45,488 nt of DNA from DASQHM01 sp035632095 (lineage in GTDB: Bacteria > Pseudomonadota > Alphaproteobacteria > Ferrovibrionales > Ferrovibrionaceae): contig DASQHM010000173.1 of NCBI GenBank assembly GCA_035632095.1, forward strand, positions 1 through 45,488, written 5' to 3'. Each line of letters opens with the position of its first letter. The stretch's first letter is position 1. The position numbers and the translations under genes are program-made. Positions 17,451-28,958 of this stretch are shown one piece after another. The notes beneath the pieces are model-generated. The model made no database searches and had not been told where the DNA came from. It saw only the letters and a list, made by a program, of their open reading frames with translations.

Positions 17451-19070
17451 TCAGCCTCCGGCGGCGCGCGCGGCTGCCAGGGCCTGCGGCGTATCGATGT
17501 CGAGCAGCACGGCGCCGTCGTCGACCGGCACTTCGCGCACGTCGTCCGCATGCTCGCCGATCAGATGCTTGGCGCCCACGTCGCCGGCGACCGACTTCAT
17601 TTCCGGGAAGAATTTGGCGGCCCAAAGCACCGGATTGCCGCGCTTGCCGCCGAAGGTCGGCACGACGATGGCGCGGCCCTCGGTCGGATTGAAGGCGGCG
17701 ACGAGCTTGTCCAGGTGGCGCGGCGAAATGCGCGGCATGTCGCCGAGGCAGACGAACGCGCCGTCGCAATCCTGCGGCAAGGCAGCGATGCCGGCGCGGA
17801 GCGAGGTGCTGAGCCCGGCGGCGAAGTCCGGATTGTGTACGAAGCGAACGTCGCGGCCCTGCAACGCCTGGCGCACCGCGTCCGCCTGGTGGCCGGTGAC
17901 GACCACGACGGGCCGCGCCGCCGTCGCCAGCACCATATCGACCACCGACAGCACCATGGGCTTGCCGTCCACGACTTCCAGCAGCTTGTTTCGGCCCATG
18001 CGGCGGGACTGGCCCGCGGCAAGTACGACTGCCGCGATCCGCGCGGTGCGGGGCGCCGGCGCACGCTCGCCCTGACGCGGCTGCGGCCGGCTCGGAATCT
18101 CCATGAGCAATCCGCCGGCGCCCATCCGCGTGATATCGGCGCGCGTCACCGGCAGGTCCGCCAGCACGCGGCGCAACACCCAGTCGAAGCCGTTCAGTTT
18201 GGGCGAGCGGGCGCAGCCCGGCAGGCCGATCACCGTCGTATCGCCCCTATGCGCCAGCAACAGCAGATTGCCGGGATCAACCGGCATGCCGAAGTGATCC
18301 ACGGTTCCGCCGGCGCGGACGATGCCGGCCGGGACCACGTCGCGGCGATCGACGATTGCCGATGCGCCGAAGACCAGCACCGGCTTGCAGCCGCGCGAAA
18401 GCAATTCGGCGATCGCCCGGCCGATCTCGACCTCGTCGTGCGCGCAATCGAGCCAGGCGACGAGATGGCTACCGAGCGCCTCAACGCGCTCGCGCACCGC
18501 CTCGACCGTCTTGTCGAGAATACTGGGCTTGGTGGCGGGCAAGCGCGACATGACCAGGCCGACGGGATGGTCGACAAAGGGCGCCACGCGCACCAGCGGG
18601 CCACCTTCCGACGTGATCGCGGCGCCGCGCGCGACGGCGCCCTCCGGCGCGGAAAACGGGATGATCTTCACCGTCGCCAGCATCTGGCCCGGTTCCACCA
18701 CTTCGAATGGCGCCACCGTGGCGATGGTCAAGGCTTCGTCGATGGCATTAATCCGGTCAACCCGCGCGCCGTCGATGACGGCGACACCGCGGACATCCGC
18801 ATAGAGATTGCACCGCCCGGTGAAGGCCGCCTGGACCTTGACGCCGTCGCCCGCCGCCTTGGTCGCGACGGCCGCCGCAGCTTCGTCTTCGGGCACGTCG
18901 CCGGGTTCGAGCTTTGCCGCAATCACGCTGGTGTGGCCGGCGGCACGCAGCGCGTCCAGATCGGCGCGCAACAGGCGATGGCCCTTCTTCAGGCGCAAGC
19001 GTCCGGCTGCGGTGCTATGCCCGAGGAACGCGCCCTCGGCCTGATCGAGCGGCAGGCGATCGAAAATCAT
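17451..19070 (-). CDS. Fused molybdopterin-binding / MocA-like cytidylyltransferase
   Basis: 539 residues in two parts. Residues 1 to about 340 are a molybdopterin-binding region of the MoeA/CinA type (GHSTAAGRLRLKKGH start, then VFGASAIVDRRDVVPAG and HFGMPVDPGN). From about residue 345 there is a MobA-like nucleotidyltransferase with the LAAGQSRRMGRNKLL nucleotide-binding loop, VVTGHQADAV, and GDMPRISPRHL for metal binding. MocA-type proteins add CMP to Mo-molybdopterin to give the cofactor of xanthine dehydrogenase/CO dehydrogenase-family enzymes. The fusion would hold and activate the cofactor in one protein. It overlaps the upstream XdhC gene by four bases. Confidence 0.88.
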   Translation of the reverse strand: MIFDRLPLDQAEGAFLGHSTAAGRLRLKKGHRLLRADLDALRAAGHTSVIAAKLEPGDVPEDEAAAAVATKAAGDGVKVQAAFTGRCNLYADVRGVAVIDGARVDRINAIDEALTIATVAPFEVVEPGQMLATVKIIPFSAPEGAVARGAAITSEGGPLVRVAPFVDHPVGLVMSRLPATKPSILDKTVEAVRERVEALGSHLVAWLDCAHDEVEIGRAIAELLSRGCKPVLVFGASAIVDRRDVVPAGIVRAGGTVDHFGMPVDPGNLLLLAHRGDTTVIGLPGCARSPKLNGFDWVLRRVLADLPVTRADITRMGAGGLLMEIPSRPQPRQGERAPAPRTARIAAVVLAAGQSRRMGRNKLLEVVDGKPMVLSVVDMVLATAARPVVVVTGHQADAVRQALQGRDVRFVHNPDFAAGLSTSLRAGIAALPQDCDGAFVCLGDMPRISPRHLDKLVAAFNPTEGRAIVVPTFGGKRGNPVLWAAKFFPEMKSVAGDVGAKHLIGEHADDVREVPVDDGAVLLDIDTPQALAAARAAGG

Positions 19071-19765
19071 GCGGCGGCCTGGCGCAATTGCTGGGTCACT
19101 TGCGCCATGATCGCGACGGCGATTTCCGCCGGCGACTTGGCGCCGATCGTCAAGCCTACCGGACCATGAATGCGGGCGAGCTCGTTCTCGCCGAAGCCCA
19201 TGCGCCGCAACCGTTCGAGACGGGCCGCTTGGGTTTTCTTCGAACCGAGCGCGCCGAGATAGAACGCATCGGACTTGAGTCCCGCCGCCAAGGCCGGATC
19301 GTCGAGCTTCGGATCGTGGGTGAGGGTGACGATGGCGGTGCGCAGATCGGGCTTGAGCTCGGCCATGGCCTCGTCCGGCCAGGCATGGGAGAGCGACATG
19401 CCGGGAAAGCGGTCTTCGGTGGCAAACGAGCGGCGCGGATCGATGACCACCACCTCGTAGCCTGCGAGGACCGCCATGGGGCCAAGCGCCTGGGTGATGT
19501 GGACCGCGCCGACCGCGACGAGGCGAAGCGGGGGGTTGAACACGTTGATGAAGACGGGGCCTTCCGCCGTTTCGATGGTCGTGGGCTTATCCGCAATCAA
19601 AGCCGCCCGCGCCGCTTCGGCCACATTGTTTGGGAGGTCCTTTGTACCTTTCTTGCCATAGAGATACAGCAATGATTGCGCACCGGACTTTAGGTTTGTC
19701 ACCAGTGCCACGGAGATCTTCGCGGCGCGATCGGCGAGGAGCTGACGGAGGATGTCGGGCTGCAT
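19067..19765 (-). CDS. XdhC-family molybdenum cofactor maturation protein (Rossmann part)
   Basis: 232 residues. After a divergent N-terminal region the Rossmann-like XdhC C-terminal domain starts near residue 85 (PPLRLVAVGAVHITQALGPM, YEVVVIDPR), followed by YLGALGSKKT and GPVGLTIGAKSPAEIAVAI, both hallmarks of the family. The usual GAGH loop is G-A-V-H here. XdhC proteins bind molybdenum cofactor, help its sulfuration and deliver it to the apo-enzyme; CoxF and CoxI in CO dehydrogenase clusters are homologues. Nine bases separate it from the short XdhC-type gene upstream. Confidence 0.88.
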   Translation of the reverse strand: MQPDILRQLLADRAAKISVALVTNLKSGAQSLLYLYGKKGTKDLPNNVAEAARAALIADKPTTIETAEGPVFINVFNPPLRLVAVGAVHITQALGPMAVLAGYEVVVIDPRRSFATEDRFPGMSLSHAWPDEAMAELKPDLRTAIVTLTHDPKLDDPALAAGLKSDAFYLGALGSKKTQAARLERLRRMGFGENELARIHGPVGLTIGAKSPAEIAVAIMAQVTQQLRQAAA

Positions 19766-19774
19766 GGCGGATCG

Positions 19775-20101
19775 TCAGTCCAGACGCTCGACAAAGATCT
19801 GGATTTTGCCGCCGCAGGCGAGACCGACCTCCCAGGCTTGGCTATTGGTGACGCCGAAATCGAGCACCCGCGGCTTGCCGTCGGCAATGGCATCGAGCGC
19901 TTCCTGCACGACGGCACCTTCGATGCAGCCGCCCGAGACGGAGCCGACGAAGGCGCCCTTGTCGTCCACCGCGAGCTGGCTGCCGACAGGGCGGGGCGCC
20001 GAGCCCCACGTCGTCACGACGGTCGCCAGAGCCACGCCCTTGCCGGCGCTGCGCCAAGCGGCGGCCTGTCCGAGAATGTCTTCTTGCGCGGTCGTGCTCA
20101 T
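19775..20101 (-). CDS. Short XdhC/CoxI-domain protein
   Basis: 108 residues covering only the N-terminal XdhC_CoxI domain: ALATVVTTWGSAPRPVGSQL, then GSVSGGCIEGAVVQEAL with the conserved cysteine in GGC, then FGVTNSQAWEVGLACGG. Other organisms have this domain fused to the Rossmann half. Here the halves are separate neighbouring genes, although the downstream gene also has its own N-terminal region. It probably acts with the 232-residue protein in handling sulfurated molybdenum cofactor. Its start overlaps the stop of coxE by four bases. Confidence 0.88.
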   Translation of the reverse strand: MSTTAQEDILGQAAAWRSAGKGVALATVVTTWGSAPRPVGSQLAVDDKGAFVGSVSGGCIEGAVVQEALDAIADGKPRVLDFGVTNSQAWEVGLACGGKIQIFVERLD

Positions 20102-21324
20102 GCGGCTGCTCCCATAAATCCCTCTTCCCGGCGCGGCGCCGGGCGCCCAAAAGCATTGGCTAAATCGGCCAGGCTGGCCAGATTGTGGACCGGCCGAAAC
20201 TCGTCCACATGAGGCAATATAGTGCGAATGCCGATGGATTTCGGCTCGAACCCTTCCCAGCGCAGCAGGGGGTTCAGCCAGATCAGCCGGCGGCAGGACT
20301 TGTGCAGGCGCTCGATCTCCCGCTGCAGGCCCACTCCGGCGTCACGGTCGAGGCCGTCGGAGATGAACAGCACCAGCGCGCCCTGGCCCAGCACGCGCCG
20401 CGACCATCGGGTGTTGAACTCGTGCAAGGTCGCGCCGATGCGCGTTCCGCCGGCCCAATCCTGCACCACCTCGCCGATGCGCGACATGGCGAGATCGATG
20501 TCGCGCTGGCGCAGATAGCGCGTGATGTTGGTCAGCCGAGTTCCAAACAGGAAGGTGTAGACCCGGTCGCGATCGTTGGTGATGGCGTGGACGAAGTGCA
20601 GGAAGAGGCGCGAATAGCGGCTCATGGATCCCGAAATGTCGCACAGGATCACCAGCGGCGGATGGCGGCGCACCACTTCGCGCTTGCGCAGCGGAATGCC
20701 GGCGCCGCCGCTTCTCAGCGACGCGCGCAAGGTCGCGCGCATGTCGACACGCGAACCCTCCGGCGAGGGACGGAAGCGGCGCGTCGGCACCTGCATGATG
20801 GGCAGGCGCATTCTGGCGATGGCGCGCTTCGCCTCCGCAATTTCTTCCGCCGACATGCTCTCGAAATCCATGCTCTGCAGCAGTTCGCGATTGGAGAACG
20901 TGAACGTGGCCTCGACTTCGACCTTCTCCGGCTCGGTCTTATCGCCGGGCGGCGTCTCGCCCGCATTGGGGAAGAACGCATCGGCAAGGCGGCGGCTGTG
21001 CTTCGCGTCGTCTTCCTCTTCCTGCTCCACGTCGAGGCTCGGCAGCAAAAGCCCCATCATCTTTTCCAGGATGCGGGGATTGCGCCAGAAGATGTGGAAA
21101 GCCTGGTCGAACAGCTCCTGCTGGTCGCGGCGATTGACGAAGATCGCATGCAGCGTCCAATAGAAATCGTCGCGCCGGCGGATTCCGGCCACTTCGACGG
21201 CGCGGACGGCGTCGATCACCTTGCCGGGGCCGATCGGCAAGCCGGCGGCGCGCAGCACGCGCGCGAAATGCATTATGTTTTCGACGAAGCGGCCCCCAGA
21301 CGCCGCGGGCAATGGTTCGTTCAT
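20098..21324 (-). CDS. coxE: CoxE-like VWA-domain protein
   Basis: 408 residues from the ATG at 21324. The C-terminal half is a von Willebrand A domain with the metal-site motif LVILCDISGSMSRYS (DxSxS) and later FISDGLDRDAG. The N-terminal half is the helical CoxE region with an acidic linker (VEQEEEDD). Family knowledge: CoxE works with the MoxR-type ATPase CoxD in the late insertion of sulfur and copper at the CO dehydrogenase active site. The frame is open to 21648, but that part overlaps coxD antisensibly and reads as noise; the chosen start overlaps the coxD stop by four bases. Confidence 0.92.
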   Translation of the reverse strand: MNEPLPAASGGRFVENIMHFARVLRAAGLPIGPGKVIDAVRAVEVAGIRRRDDFYWTLHAIFVNRRDQQELFDQAFHIFWRNPRILEKMMGLLLPSLDVEQEEEDDAKHSRRLADAFFPNAGETPPGDKTEPEKVEVEATFTFSNRELLQSMDFESMSAEEIAEAKRAIARMRLPIMQVPTRRFRPSPEGSRVDMRATLRASLRSGGAGIPLRKREVVRRHPPLVILCDISGSMSRYSRLFLHFVHAITNDRDRVYTFLFGTRLTNITRYLRQRDIDLAMSRIGEVVQDWAGGTRIGATLHEFNTRWSRRVLGQGALVLFISDGLDRDAGVGLQREIERLHKSCRRLIWLNPLLRWEGFEPKSIGIRTILPHVDEFRPVHNLASLADLANAFGRPAPRREEGFMGAAA

Positions 21325-22241
21325 GGCGGCGCGGCTGCGAGTTCGGCCTGCACGCGATGCAGAATCGCGGCGGCCTCGCTGCCCTGAATCTTGGCGATGT
21401 CGTCCTGATACTTCAGGATCACGCCGAGCGTGTTGTTCACGGTCGCCGGATCGAGCGACAGCGCATTGAGATGGGTGAGCGCCTCGGTCCAGTCGATGGT
21501 CTCGGCGATGCCTGGCAGCTTGAAGAGTTCGGTCCGGCGCAGCTCCTGCACGAAGCCGACGATCTCCTTGGCCAGGCGGCGGTCGGCGCCAGGCACCTTT
21601 CGCGCCAGGATCTCCAACTCGCGCTTGGCGTCGGGATAGCCGACCCAATGATAGAGACAGCGCCGTTTCAGCGCGTCGTGGATTTCGCGCGTCCGGTTCG
21701 ACGTGATGACCACGATCGGCGGCGCTGCCGCCTTGATGGTTCCGATTTCCGGAATGGTGATCTGGAAGTCGGAGAGGACTTCAAGCAGGTAAGCCTCAAA
21801 CGGCTCGTCCGCCCGGTCGAGTTCGTCGATGAGCAGCACCGGCGGACCGGCGGCGTCCGGGCTGAGCGCTTGCAGCAGGGGCCGCTCGATCAGGAAGCGC
21901 TTCGAGAACACATCGCCGGCCAGCCGGTCGCGATCCGTGATGCCCTCCGCCTCGGCCATACGGATCTCGATCATCTGCCGCGCATAATTCCATTCGTAGA
22001 CGGCGGAGGCGACGTCGAGACCTTCGTAGCATTGCAGGCGAACCAGCCGCCGGCCGAGGGATTCGGCCAGCACCTTGGCGATTTCGGTCTTGCCGACACC
22101 GGCTTCACCTTCGAGGAAAAGCGGCCGCCCCATGCTCAAACTCAAATAAAGCGTTGTGGCCAGGGCACGGTCGGCCACGTAGTTGCCGCGCTCGACGAGC
22201 GCGACGGTGTCGTCGATGGACTTGGGCAATGCTGTGGTCAT
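21321..22241 (-). CDS. coxD: CoxD-like MoxR-family AAA+ ATPase
   Basis: 306 residues. Walker A is GEAGVGKTE (about 45-53), Walker B is PVLLIDELDRAD, sensor 1 is VITSNRTREIHDALKRR, and the helical lid follows. The sequence belongs to the MoxR group that pairs with VWA proteins. In Oligotropha CoxD is a membrane-associated chaperone needed to build the Cu-S-Mo centre of CO dehydrogenase. Here it opens a seven-gene run (coxD, coxE, two xdhC-type genes, mocA-like, sufS, sufU) with mostly four-base overlaps. The PAS-cyclase gene ends 50 bases upstream. Confidence 0.92.
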   Translation of the reverse strand: MTTALPKSIDDTVALVERGNYVADRALATTLYLSLSMGRPLFLEGEAGVGKTEIAKVLAESLGRRLVRLQCYEGLDVASAVYEWNYARQMIEIRMAEAEGITDRDRLAGDVFSKRFLIERPLLQALSPDAAGPPVLLIDELDRADEPFEAYLLEVLSDFQITIPEIGTIKAAAPPIVVITSNRTREIHDALKRRCLYHWVGYPDAKRELEILARKVPGADRRLAKEIVGFVQELRRTELFKLPGIAETIDWTEALTHLNALSLDPATVNNTLGVILKYQDDIAKIQGSEAAAILHRVQAELAAAPP

Positions 22242-22291
22242 AACTCAAATGTAACGCGTGCCCGGGTCGAAATAAAGGCGCGGGCCGCCGT

Positions 22292-24349
22292 TCAATCGGA
22301 CGGATTTGCCGAGCCGGCGATCCGGTCCAGCGCCGCGCGCAGGGCGGCCACGGCCTTGTCGCGCTCGTCGCGGGACATGAGCTCGGGCGCCGCTTCGAGC
22401 TTGAGATGGGGCAATTCGGCGCGAAGTTCCCGATCTCGGGCGGTGAGGTTGGCCTTGAGGTCCACCGCGCGATAGGTATTGACCGGGTAGGCGATGCCTT
22501 TCACTTGAATCTGGCCTTGCTCCTCGCAATGGATCTTGTCCTTGACTTGGGCGTAGGTTTCGAAGGAGATCAGCACGCTTCCCGGTTCGGCCTCGTGCTC
22601 CAGGCGAGAAGCGAGATTCACGCCGCCTCCGACGATCGTGTAGTCCATGCGGTCTTCGCTGCCGAAATTGCCGACCGTGCAATAGCCGGTATGAATGCCG
22701 ATCCGGCAGCGGAGCGGCATCTCGATCCCCGCATTGCGCCAATGCTCGGCCAATTCGCCGATCCGCTTCTGCATGGCAAGCGCCATTTCGACGCAGGCGA
22801 GGGCGTCCTCCTTGACGCCGCGGGTCTCGGGATCGCCGAAGAACATCACGATGGCATCGCCGACATATTTGTCTATCGTCGCGCCGTGGCTGAGCGCGAT
22901 CTTCGACATTTCCGTCAGATAGTGATTGAGCAGTTGCGTCAGGTCTTCCGATTCGAGCTTGTCGGTCGTCTCGGTGAAACCGGCAATGTCGGAGAAGCAG
23001 ACGGTAAGCTTTTTGCGCTGGCTGGCGATCCTGACGTCCTGCTGTCCGCTGAAGATCGAATTGTAGAGTTGAGGCGCCAGATACTTCGCGAGCTTGCTCG
23101 ACAGCGATTCGAGCGCGGTGGATTTTTCGGCAAGTTTCTCCTCGCGCGCCTTCAATTCCGTGACGTCCGAGTAGACCGCAACGGTGCCGCCGTCGCCGGT
23201 GCGCCGCTCGCTTATCATCACCCATCGTCCGTCGCTGCGATGCTGCATGCGCGTCGCACCGGGATTGCGATGCTGCTGCAGACGGTTCGCGATCCATTCC
23301 TCCTCGCGTCCCTTCGCATCCATCACGGCGCCGCGCTCGGCGGCGTTTCGAATGATGGTTTCGAAGGTCATCCCGGGCTTTGGAACGAAGTCCAAGCCGG
23401 AATAAAGAAGATCGCGGTAACAGGAATTGCAGATCACCAAGTGATCCTCGGCGTCGTAGCAGGCGAACCCTTCGGAGATCGTCTCGATCGCATCCACAAG
23501 GCGTTGCTCGCTGCTTTTGCGGGCGTCTTCCGAGTGCTTCAGCGCGGTGACGTCGTAAATCCACATGACGCGCTTGCCGCCGGCGAAGCTGACGTGGCCG
23601 CCCTGGTAGGCGACCTGGACGTAAGAGAGGAGTCCGTAAATCGGCTTGCCGTTCTTCGCCTTGAAAACCGCCTCCTGGTCAAGAAGCTGGCCGCCGCGCG
23701 AGCGCAGTGCCTCGATAATGCGCGAGCGCTGCTCCTGATCGCTCCAGAACCGCCGCGTGTCGAAATCGCGCAACTCGGCTTCGTCATAGCCGAGAAGCTG
23801 CCGCAGGCGCGCATTATGGAAAACGAGACGGCCGTTTTCATCGACGATGATCAATGCAGCAGGACAGTATTCGAGGATCTCGCGGAACTGCCGCTCCTGC
23901 TCGGCGATCTGAGTATGCTGCTGCTTGAGTGCCGAAATGTCGTAGACCCACATCACGCGCTTGCCGCCGACGAAACTTGTGTGTCCGCCGTGGTATGCGA
24001 CCTGAACGTAGGAAACCAGGGTTTGCAGCTGCTGACCCTGTTTCGTCTTCAAGACCGCCTCCTGGCTCAGCAGTTGACCGCCGTGCTCGCGCAACCTGTC
24101 GATCATCCGCTGACGCTGGACGAGGTCGTTCCAGAACAACCTGGTGTCGAACAGCTCCAGCTCTTCGGCCTCATAGCCCAGGAGCTCTCTCAGGCGAGCA
24201 TTGTGGAACAGCAACCTGCCGTCCTCGTCCACGACGATCAGCCCGGCCGGGCAATATTCGAGCGTCTCGCGGAACTGGCGCTCGTGCTCGGCGACCTCCG
24301 CCTCGCGTTTTTTGCGCCTCTTGTCACGTTCGAAGACAGCGGCCGCCAT
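22292..24349 (-). CDS. Cytoplasmic class III nucleotide cyclase with three PAS domains
   Basis: 685 residues, no membrane segment. Residues 20-148 and 149-277 are a tandem, ungapped duplication of one 129-residue PAS unit (ERQFRE..LEYCPA to KRVMWxYD..ALK), about two thirds identical by my alignment. A third, PAS_7-like domain spans about 282-400 (ISEGFACYD). After a short coiled region the cyclase domain has CFSDIAGFT and DKYVGDAIVMFF (both metal aspartates) and GGGVNLASRLE (transition-state Asn and Arg), so it should be active. It lies between a nucleoside transporter gene and coxD. The ligand and the product nucleotide are not predictable from sequence. Confidence 0.9.
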   Translation of the reverse strand: MAAAVFERDKRRKKREAEVAEHERQFRETLEYCPAGLIVVDEDGRLLFHNARLRELLGYEAEELELFDTRLFWNDLVQRQRMIDRLREHGGQLLSQEAVLKTKQGQQLQTLVSYVQVAYHGGHTSFVGGKRVMWVYDISALKQQHTQIAEQERQFREILEYCPAALIIVDENGRLVFHNARLRQLLGYDEAELRDFDTRRFWSDQEQRSRIIEALRSRGGQLLDQEAVFKAKNGKPIYGLLSYVQVAYQGGHVSFAGGKRVMWIYDVTALKHSEDARKSSEQRLVDAIETISEGFACYDAEDHLVICNSCYRDLLYSGLDFVPKPGMTFETIIRNAAERGAVMDAKGREEEWIANRLQQHRNPGATRMQHRSDGRWVMISERRTGDGGTVAVYSDVTELKAREEKLAEKSTALESLSSKLAKYLAPQLYNSIFSGQQDVRIASQRKKLTVCFSDIAGFTETTDKLESEDLTQLLNHYLTEMSKIALSHGATIDKYVGDAIVMFFGDPETRGVKEDALACVEMALAMQKRIGELAEHWRNAGIEMPLRCRIGIHTGYCTVGNFGSEDRMDYTIVGGGVNLASRLEHEAEPGSVLISFETYAQVKDKIHCEEQGQIQVKGIAYPVNTYRAVDLKANLTARDRELRAELPHLKLEAAPELMSRDERDKAVAALRAALDRIAGSANPSD

Positions 24350-24435
24350 GGGTTTGGCCCGCCCCCTTTGTGCCTAGACGGTGATAGTACCGTTGACGCC
24401 GCGTTTCGGCCACCGCACCGAAATGCGTGCTTCGA

Positions 24436-25674
24436 TCAGCTGAAAACGCCGACGACGGCGCCGCTCATGCAGGTGGCGAGGGTGCCGGAAACGATGGCGC
24501 GGGGCCCAAGCGACACGATATCGCGGCTGCGCTCCGGCGCCATCGTGCCGAGCCCGCCGATGAGAATCCCCAAGCTCCCCAGATTGGCGAAGCCGCACAT
24601 GGCATAAGTCATGATCACCCGCGAACGCACGCTCAACGCTTCGGGCGGCAACGAAGCCAGGTCCAGATAGGCGATGAATTCGTTGAGGATGGTCTTCGTG
24701 CCCATCAATCCGCCCGCCACCTGCGCTTCGCTCCAGGGTATGCCCATCAGCCAGCAGACCGGCGCCATGACGTAGCCGAGGATGCGCTGCAAGGTGAGCG
24801 CGTGGCCGCCGGCCTCGGGCAGCAGGCCCAGCAACTGGTTCGCCATATAGACCAGCGCCACCAGCACCAGCAGGAAGGCGACGATGTTGATGAGCAGATG
24901 CACGCCGGATGCGGTGCCTTTGGCGATGGCATCGATACTGCTCGCGGCCGGCTCGGGCGCGATCATGGTTCCGCCAGTCGGCGCCGTATGGTCCGGGATC
25001 ATGAGTTTCGCCACGACGATCGCCGCCGGCGCGTTGATCAGCGAGGCCAGGAGTATGTTGCCGCCGGAATTCGGAATCACCTTCGCCAGCATGGTGGCGT
25101 AGATCACCATGACCGTTCCGGCGATGGTCGCCATGCCGGTGCTCATGACGACGAAGATTTCGCCGCGGCTCATCTGCTTCAGATACGGCCGGCAAAGCAG
25201 CGGCGCTTCGACCATGCCGATGAAAATGGTCGCCGCGGCGGAAATGCCGACCGCTCCGCCGATGCCCATCACGCGCTGCAGCACCCACGACAGCGCGCGC
25301 ACCACGGCCGGCAGGATCTTCCAATAGAACAACAAGCTCGAAAGCGCGCTGACCACGACCACTTGCGGCAGGGCTTGGAAGGCGAGGTTGAAACTGGCGC
25401 CGGGAACCTTTTCATCGTAGGGCAGCGGTCCGCCGCCGAGGAAGCCGAACACGAAGGACGTGCCGGCGCGCGTCGCGTCGGCAAGGGCGATGACGGCCCG
25501 ATTGACGACGTTGAGCCCCTCCTGCAACTGCGGCACCGACAGAAACAGCGCCGCCAATCCGATCTGCAGCGCCAGGCCGCCGAGCACCGGCCGCAGGCCG
25601 ACGCGCCAGCGATTTTCGCTCAAGGCCCAAGCCAGAGCGATCAGAACGCAAAATCCGAATGCACTTTGCACCAT
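24436..25674 (-). CDS. Concentrative nucleoside transporter (CNT/NupC family)
   Basis: 412 residues with about ten membrane helices, close to the 400 residues of E. coli NupC. Family features are visible: GMVEAPLLCRPYL, the nucleoside-site segment ASSIDAIAKGTASGVHL, TKTILNEFIAYLDL and the C-terminal YAMCGFANLGSLGIL. It would import nucleosides across the inner membrane with H+ or Na+. It sits between the coxGSLM genes and the cox maturation operon but is separated from coxM by a strong terminator, so it should have its own promoter. A link with purine or molybdenum hydroxylase metabolism is only speculative. Confidence 0.92.
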   Translation of the reverse strand: MVQSAFGFCVLIALAWALSENRWRVGLRPVLGGLALQIGLAALFLSVPQLQEGLNVVNRAVIALADATRAGTSFVFGFLGGGPLPYDEKVPGASFNLAFQALPQVVVVSALSSLLFYWKILPAVVRALSWVLQRVMGIGGAVGISAAATIFIGMVEAPLLCRPYLKQMSRGEIFVVMSTGMATIAGTVMVIYATMLAKVIPNSGGNILLASLINAPAAIVVAKLMIPDHTAPTGGTMIAPEPAASSIDAIAKGTASGVHLLINIVAFLLVLVALVYMANQLLGLLPEAGGHALTLQRILGYVMAPVCWLMGIPWSEAQVAGGLMGTKTILNEFIAYLDLASLPPEALSVRSRVIMTYAMCGFANLGSLGILIGGLGTMAPERSRDIVSLGPRAIVSGTLATCMSGAVVGVFS

Positions 25675-25714
25675 GCGAAGCCCCCCGCTTCGACGCTGCC
25701 GATTGTATGCCGGA

Positions 25715-25745
25715 AAAAGCAGAGGGGAGGCGAACGCCTCCCCTC
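25715..25745 (-). terminator. Intrinsic terminator after coxM
   Basis: Read on the minus strand, GAGGGGAGGCG (from 25745) pairs perfectly with CGCCTCCCCTC (to 25722). The sequence then runs TGCTTTTTCC, giving the T-run of a Rho-independent terminator. It begins 28 bases past the coxM stop codon and ends about 40 bases before the transporter start codon, so it should separate the coxSLM transcript from the downstream genes. Confidence 0.85.
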
Positions 25746-25772
25746 ACGAAGATTGACGCACAGCGAATGATT

Positions 25773-26561
25773 TCATCGTGCGGCGGCAACCGCCCGCTTG
25801 GCCATCACGCCGATCAGGTGAGCGCGATAATCGGCCGACGCGTGAATGTCGGCATTCAGGCCCTTGGACGATGCCTTGAGCTTTTCGACCGATGCGGCGC
25901 TGAAGTTGCCGGCGAGCGCCTTCTCGGCGTCGGACCAGCGGAATACGCAGGGACCGGCGCCGGTCACCGCCACGCGCACGCCGTCCTTGGTCTGCGCCAC
26001 GAACACGCCGACGATGGCGTAGCGCGAGGCCGGATTGTCGAACTTCATATAGGCGGCCTTCTGCGGCACCGGGAAATCGATCCGGGTGATGATCTCGCCG
26101 TCTTCCAGCGCCGTCTCGAACATGCCCTTGAAGAACGCATCCGCCGGGATGGCGCGCTTGTTGGTGTTGATGGTCGCGTTCAGCCCGAGCGCGGCGGCTG
26201 GATAATCGGCTGCGGGATCGTTGTTGGCGAGCGAGCCGCCGATCGTCCCCATGTTTCGCACCTGGGGATCGCCGATGTCGCCGGCGAGATCGGCCAGGGC
26301 AGGTATCGCCTTTTTCACGTCCGCCGAGGTCGCGACTTCGACATGGCGGGTCGTGGCGCCGATGCTGATGATCGAGCCCGATGCCTTGATGCCCTTGAGT
26401 TCGGCAATGCCGGCGAGATCGATCAACGCGGACGGTTGCGCCAGCCGTTGCTTGAGCGTCGGCAGCAAGGTCTGGCCGCCCGCAAGCAGCTTGGCTTCGC
26501 CGGTGAGCAGCTTGGCAGCCTCGCCGAGCGAAGAGGGGCGGTGATAGTCGAAGTTATACAT
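25773..26561 (-). CDS. coxM: CoxM-like FAD-binding subunit of a molybdenum hydroxylase
   Basis: 262 residues. The two FAD pyrophosphate-binding motifs of the family are present: AGGQTLLPTLKQRL (about 27-40) and TIGGSLANNDPAADYP (about 108-123). A C-terminal CO_deh_flav_C domain follows. This subunit passes electrons from the [2Fe-2S] subunit to an acceptor. The frame is open upstream to 26681 inside coxL; the ATG at 26561 starts the family sequence MYNFDYHRP and lies 13 bases after the coxL stop. The order S-L-M is that of form II clusters, whereas form I clusters are M-S-L. Confidence 0.93.
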   Translation of the reverse strand: MYNFDYHRPSSLGEAAKLLTGEAKLLAGGQTLLPTLKQRLAQPSALIDLAGIAELKGIKASGSIISIGATTRHVEVATSADVKKAIPALADLAGDIGDPQVRNMGTIGGSLANNDPAADYPAAALGLNATINTNKRAIPADAFFKGMFETALEDGEIITRIDFPVPQKAAYMKFDNPASRYAIVGVFVAQTKDGVRVAVTGAGPCVFRWSDAEKALAGNFSAASVEKLKASSKGLNADIHASADYRAHLIGVMAKRAVAAAR

Positions 26562-26574
26562 GTGTGCTTCTCCC

Positions 26575-28947
<2,373 letters not shown>

Positions 28948-28958
28948 GCGTCACCCTT

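Noticed and set aside
16350..19169. A 939-codon plus-strand open frame antisense to sufS, the MocA fusion and part of the XdhC gene.
   Set aside because: It spans three well-supported minus-strand genes, has no family match, and is His/Arg/Gly-rich, which is typical antisense noise in high-GC DNA.
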